DNA of 64,000 nucleotides from Gracilibacillus ureilyticus (lineage in GTDB: Bacteria > Bacillota > Bacilli > Bacillales > Amphibacillaceae): NCBI RefSeq assembly GCF_900111195.1, contig NZ_FOGL01000004.1:124001-188000 (forward strand), given 5' to 3'. The notes under the pieces are model-generated. The model was not told the origin of the DNA. It was given only the letters and a program-made list of their open reading frames with translations, and made no database searches. This document shows positions 60,917-64,000 of the stretch, one piece after another. The position numbers were made by a program, and so were the translations under genes. How positions within the stretch are numbered: the first letter of the stretch is position 1; each line of letters opens with the position of its first letter.

Positions 60917-60962
60917 TCTGTTACTTATTACAAATCTGTTACTTTTATTATTTAATTGTTAC
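60917..60962. repeat. Direct GTTAC repeats upstream of gvpA
   Basis: TCTGTTACTT occurs at 60917-60926 and again at 60935-60944 (18 bases apart), with a third GTTAC at 60958-60962 (20 further). Possible sites for a regulator of the gvp operon. No convincing promoter was found near them. Confidence 0.4.
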
Positions 60963-60992
60963 AAAACGAATATGGATAACGATGGATAGATA

Positions 60993-61035
60993 TAAGTGTG
61001 ATTATCGATAAGTGGGGATATTACATTTAGCGCTA
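60993..61035 (+). repeat. Degenerate copy of the dispersed hairpin repeat at 61.0 kb
   Basis: TAAGTGTGATTATCGATAAG then TGGGGATATTACATTTAGCG: the first part parallels AAAGTGAGACTTTGATCAGTGGGG at 37.5 kb, and GGGATATTACA equals the 48.0 kb copy. It lies between gvpA and degV. Confidence 0.4.
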
Positions 61036-61078
61036 TATTTAATAGCAGCAAAAGCCAGTAATCCGTATGCTTATAAAA

Positions 61079-61107
61079 AAAATACCCAGGGATACAAACC
61101 CTGGGTA
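61079..61107 (-). terminator. Terminator of the DegV gene
   Basis: TACCCAGGG pairs exactly with CCCTGGGTA around a short loop; on the minus strand eight T follow. Confidence 0.85.
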
Positions 61108-61130
61108 CATCATCTTTTCAGCAAACTCGT

Positions 61131-61985
61131 TTATTCTCTTTCTATTCCTGCAACACCAAATCCACCTGGTCCTGCATGTGTGGAAATCATCGCCCCGGCC
61201 AGTAACCATTGTATGTTCCTGTAACCATACTCTTTTGCAATATCAGTCACCTTTTTCATAATTTCTTCATCCAACCCAATTGAATAAATGAAATACAAGC
61301 AATCTTTGTCAATATTGTATTGATGGAAATAATCATGAAGAAGTTTTTCTGTTACAACACTCATCTTCCCACGATACTTCCTTGTGGAGACAAGTTTCCC
61401 ATCAATTAATTCAATACAGGGCTTAATCTTTAAAAGCGCTCCACCAAGGTAGGCTAGATTACTAACTCTTCCACCCGCTTTGAGAAATTCTAAACTGCCA
61501 GGTACAAAAGCCAGCTTTGTCTTTGAGATTACGGGTTGGATCTTTTCTACAAGTCTTTCAGGTTCCATTGCAGGTTCCTTTTCTAACAATTGTGCAGCAT
61601 AAATTACAACCACTACTAATCCTCCGGTAACATTTAATGCATCAATCAGAAAAATATCATCCAAGTCTTGTGCAGCGACCATAGCATTTTGAAAGGAGGA
61701 CGATGCTTTGGAAGTATATCCGATATGGATGATCACACATCCCGGATAATTTGCTTTTATTCCCTTAAAAAACTCCATATATTCGTGAACGTTAGTCGCA
61801 GTGGTAGAAGGTATTTTTTTTGTTTTATCGTAATAGTCAAAAATACTTTGTACTGGCAGTGACCCATCTAAATAATCTTCTCCACCCATAATGATATGCA
61901 TTGGGACAACTTTGATGGAATACCTTTCAGTAACTTCTTTCGGTAAATCAGCTCCACTTTCTGTCGTTATTATAATTTTTCTCAA
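61131..61985 (-). CDS. DegV-family fatty-acid-binding protein (FakB-like)
   Basis: 284 residues. DegV features: an ITTESGADLPKEV start where SDS/D is usual, STTATNVHEY for the phosphate-side loop (usually TSQPS), an ALNVTGGL helix, GGRVSNLAYLGGALLKIKP and a final STHAGPGGFGVAG. These proteins hold a fatty acid for the FakA kinase, which makes acyl-phosphate for phospholipids. The fakA gene is not adjacent. Monocistronic. Confidence 0.88.
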   Translation of the reverse strand: MRKIIITTESGADLPKEVTERYSIKVVPMHIIMGGEDYLDGSLPVQSIFDYYDKTKKIPSTTATNVHEYMEFFKGIKANYPGCVIIHIGYTSKASSSFQNAMVAAQDLDDIFLIDALNVTGGLVVVVIYAAQLLEKEPAMEPERLVEKIQPVISKTKLAFVPGSLEFLKAGGRVSNLAYLGGALLKIKPCIELIDGKLVSTRKYRGKMSVVTEKLLHDYFHQYNIDKDCLYFIYSIGLDEEIMKKVTDIAKEYGYRNIQWLLAGAMISTHAGPGGFGVAGIERE

Positions 61986-62094
61986 TAAATTGCCTCCTCT
62001 ATTACTTTCCCTGACTCTAACTATACATTAATATCTGGAGCATGACAGATTTTTATTTTACTGATGGAAGTTTTAATATGGTTCAGAAGAGAAA

Positions 62095-62125
62095 AAATAG
62101 AAGCAGTTTAACGGAAACTGCTTCT
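62095..62125 (-). terminator. Terminator of the mtl operon
   Basis: AGAAGCAGTTT (62099-62109) pairs exactly with AAACTGCTTCT (62115-62125); on the minus strand TTTTTTC follows soon after. Confidence 0.85.
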
Positions 62126-62158
62126 GCTGTTCAATCCTGAAAGTTTTGAAATTTCATT

Positions 62159-63307
62159 TTATCTTTTTAATATTTCATATTGTTTCATGACCTCTTTAGT
62201 GATTTCACTGTCTTCTGGTAAGCTGCTAACTTCCTGCAACACTTTTGCGATTCCTTTATCCCGAATCATTCCCTGTAATTTCACTGCTTCTTCATCTTCT
62301 GGATAATCAAACAATAATGCAGCAGCGATTGCTTTAGCTAAATTTGTAAAAGCTAAGCCTGCTTTTTGTGCCTCTGTTGCAGGACGCACCAGTCGATCCT
62401 CTGGTCCCAATTTACGTATAGGTGCACGCCCAACCCGTGTCACACCATCATTTAAATAGGGGTTTTTAAATCTGTCAATAATTTTTTGTATATATTTATG
62501 ATGTTCGTTTTCACTGAGACCATACTGTTTAACAAGATATTCGCCTGTTTCCTTCAATGTTTCCTGAACTTGTATGGCGATATCTTCACTTGCTAACGTC
62601 TTATCAATCGTAGTCTTTCCATTCAAATAACCGAGATAGGCGATAACAGCATGACCTGTGTTCACAGTAAATAGCTTTCTTTCAATAAATGGTGCCAGTT
62701 CACCGACTATTGTCATACCTTTCACATCAGGAATATTTTCAGTTGTCTCAACAACCCACTCATAATATGGCTCTACCAGTACATCTAGTGTATCATTGTT
62801 CTCCTGAATAGGGACAATTCGATCAACCGCTGAATTAAAGAAATATACTCTTCCATCCAACCTTTCCTTTGTATCTTCATCAAGATTCTCCATTATATGT
62901 TCTTTTAAAATATCCGTTGCATTTATTTGATTTTCACATGCAATAATATACAGCTTATCATCCGCCTGATATACTCTCTCTGTCAACCCCCTTGCTATAA
63001 GCGGGGCAATTCTTGGTAAGATATTGGGACCAATTGCAGTTGTCAAATAGGTTGCTTTTTCAATTAGCTCCACAACTTCATTTTCATGGGTGATGTTATT
63101 AACACCAGATACATTCTTTATAGTGGTGGATTCTTGTTTATCAGTTGCTAATTTTACCTCGTATTTCTTTTGTTCATTTAATTGGTTAATGATTTGATCA
63201 GCAATATCAACAAACGTTACATGATAACCTGATTCGGAAAATAATGCACCAATAAATCCTCTACCAATGTTTCCTGCACCAAAGTGAACGGTTTTTTTCA
63301 ATTCCAT
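62159..63307 (-). CDS. mtlD: Mannitol-1-phosphate 5-dehydrogenase
   Basis: Converts mannitol-1-phosphate, delivered by the mannitol PTS, to fructose-6-phosphate with NAD. Start at ATG 63307, directly after AAAGGA and sharing a base with the mtlR stop (TGATG); 382 residues. VHFGAGNIGRGFIGALF is the Rossmann loop, and KLFTVNTGHAVIAYLGY (with the Lys/Asn/His catalytic set) and YLNDGVTRVGRAPIRKLGP are family marks. Last gene of the mannitol operon. Confidence 0.95.
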   Translation of the reverse strand: MELKKTVHFGAGNIGRGFIGALFSESGYHVTFVDIADQIINQLNEQKKYEVKLATDKQESTTIKNVSGVNNITHENEVVELIEKATYLTTAIGPNILPRIAPLIARGLTERVYQADDKLYIIACENQINATDILKEHIMENLDEDTKERLDGRVYFFNSAVDRIVPIQENNDTLDVLVEPYYEWVVETTENIPDVKGMTIVGELAPFIERKLFTVNTGHAVIAYLGYLNGKTTIDKTLASEDIAIQVQETLKETGEYLVKQYGLSENEHHKYIQKIIDRFKNPYLNDGVTRVGRAPIRKLGPEDRLVRPATEAQKAGLAFTNLAKAIAAALLFDYPEDEEAVKLQGMIRDKGIAKVLQEVSSLPEDSEITKEVMKQYEILKR

Positions 63308-64000
63308 CATTCCTTTACCCATTTATTCTGTAAATACCCTGAAAATATATCTTCTAATTTTCTTCTAATCATTTCTTCATTAGCTGACGAGTGAATCATC
63401 ATTGTCATTTCAGGCTCAATCAAACTTGTACTTATTAAACTTAATATCTCCTGCTCTTTCAAGCTTAACTCCTCAGGTGAAAGCATTAATAACAAATTTT
63501 TCATATTAATGTCCTTACCATCCATCCCTTTAATCAAAGAAGTCCGGTCCATATGATATATTTGAAAAACAAGTTCCTGTACACTTTCATCACGACAATG
63601 GAATAAACCCATATTAGTATCTGGTATTCCAAGCCCGCCTATTCTTTCTCTTTCTTCTAACTTTCTGATTACTTGAGCAGCATCCGTTACCAGTGTCTTC
63701 GATTCTAGATTATCTATCATTTCCTTCAACACTTCCGTATAATTTCCCGAAGACTTCCGGTACAGTTGAAAATTGTCGAGAATTGCTTCAATACTTTTTT
63801 GCACATCTTTTATTTCTTGCAATACATGCTGGAGGCTCGATTCTTTCTGGCTAACCTCCCTGTCACCGGTCTTCACATATTCATGTTTTTCTGTTAGTTG
63901 TTCGACGTTAGCCTGTAAAAAACTTCTTATCCTATCTATGTCTTCCTCCATTAACAATGGGGATACAATAATATAGTGTATATCATCAAATGGAAGCCGG
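63307..64000 (-). CDS. mtlR: Mannitol operon activator MtlR, C-terminal part
   Basis: The frame is open to the window edge, so the 5' part is missing; the TTG at 63957 is internal. The visible part is the end of a BglG/MtlR-type regulator: a linker of about 100 residues and a C-terminal EIIA-like domain with IGGLGIPDTNMGLFHCRD, in which the His of LFHCR is the phosphorylation site, and LLLMLSPEELSLKEQEILSL. MtlR is phosphorylated by the PTS and activates mannitol genes. Overlap with mtlD shows one transcript. mtlF is not between them, unlike in Geobacillus. Confidence 0.9.
   Translation of the reverse strand, partial: RLPFDDIHYIIVSPLLMEEDIDRIRSFLQANVEQLTEKHEYVKTGDREVSQKESSLQHVLQEIKDVQKSIEAILDNFQLYRKSSGNYTEVLKEMIDNLESKTLVTDAAQVIRKLEERERIGGLGIPDTNMGLFHCRDESVQELVFQIYHMDRTSLIKGMDGKDINMKNLLLMLSPEELSLKEQEILSLISTSLIEPEMTMMIHSSANEEMIRRKLEDIFSGYLQNKWVKE

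Noticed and set aside
1-64000. tRNA, rRNA, CRISPR, insertion sequence, prophage
   Set aside because: No cloverleaf, rRNA block, regular repeat-spacer array, transposase or phage gene was recognised on reading both strands.

Overview
The window is low-GC, Gram-positive DNA, most likely from a halotolerant or soil/water member of the Bacillaceae (Gracilibacillus, Virgibacillus or Oceanobacillus-like). This rests on the AT-rich base use, AGGAGG-type ribosome sites, lipobox lipoproteins, a Bacillus-type preQ1 riboswitch with queCDE, malate:quinone oxidoreductase, and a gas-vesicle cluster in the exact gene order known from Bacillus (Priestia) megaterium. The genus is an inference. I saw no rRNA, tRNA, CRISPR array, insertion sequence, transposase or phage gene.

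Layout. 0-4.5 kb: a cut wrbA, two lipoproteins including the zinc-binding ZnuA, and a divergent YtkA-like lipoprotein with two Zur-like boxes between them. 4.7-8.1 kb: an orphan siderophore-type N-hydroxylase, then queC-queD-queE behind a preQ1-I riboswitch. 8.1-11.7 kb: a decayed VOC gene, an NmrA-like reductase and its TetR repressor sharing a palindromic operator, guanine deaminase, and a Cof-type phosphatase.

11.8-18.4 kb is a tightly coupled four-gene operon: a degenerate GGDEF plus pseudo-receiver protein, a membrane-anchored HEAT-repeat protein, a processive family-2 glycosyltransferase, and a 1066-residue membrane-anchored glycosidase-like protein. I read it as an exopolysaccharide synthesis/trimming machine with a nucleotide-sensing front end. 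It is the best candidate here for an undescribed system.

18.7-38.7 kb: an HPr-like protein without its phosphorylation residues, a CdsA-like enzyme, a YiiX-type papain fold, a CAP protein, a secreted PL11 rhamnogalacturonan lyase, an MMPL exporter with a YhgE-like partner and divergent TetR, GNAT, GH43, DoxX, cupin, an ATP-grasp ligase, the YhdT/PanF pantothenate symporter pair, mqo, and a Hanks-type kinase convergent with a tiny Ser/Lys/Arg/His-rich protein. 38.8-54.2 kb: a very large polytopic membrane protein, a chemoreceptor, a GH51 arabinofuranosidase with a LamG domain, an MFS exporter, a secreted TraB/GumN protein and a surface GH18 enzyme with SLH and peptidoglycan-binding domains. 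Together PL11, GH43 and GH51 point to use of pectin side chains.

54.3-60.8 kb (minus strand) is a complete 14-gene gas-vesicle operon, gvpA-P-Q-B-R-N-F-G-L-S-K-J-T-U. The window ends with a DegV protein, mtlD and the 3' part of mtlR. At least four intergenic sites (21.8, 37.6, 48.0 and 61.0 kb) carry versions of one hairpin-rich repeat, and a second, unrelated element with inverted termini lies at 3.9-4.1 kb.
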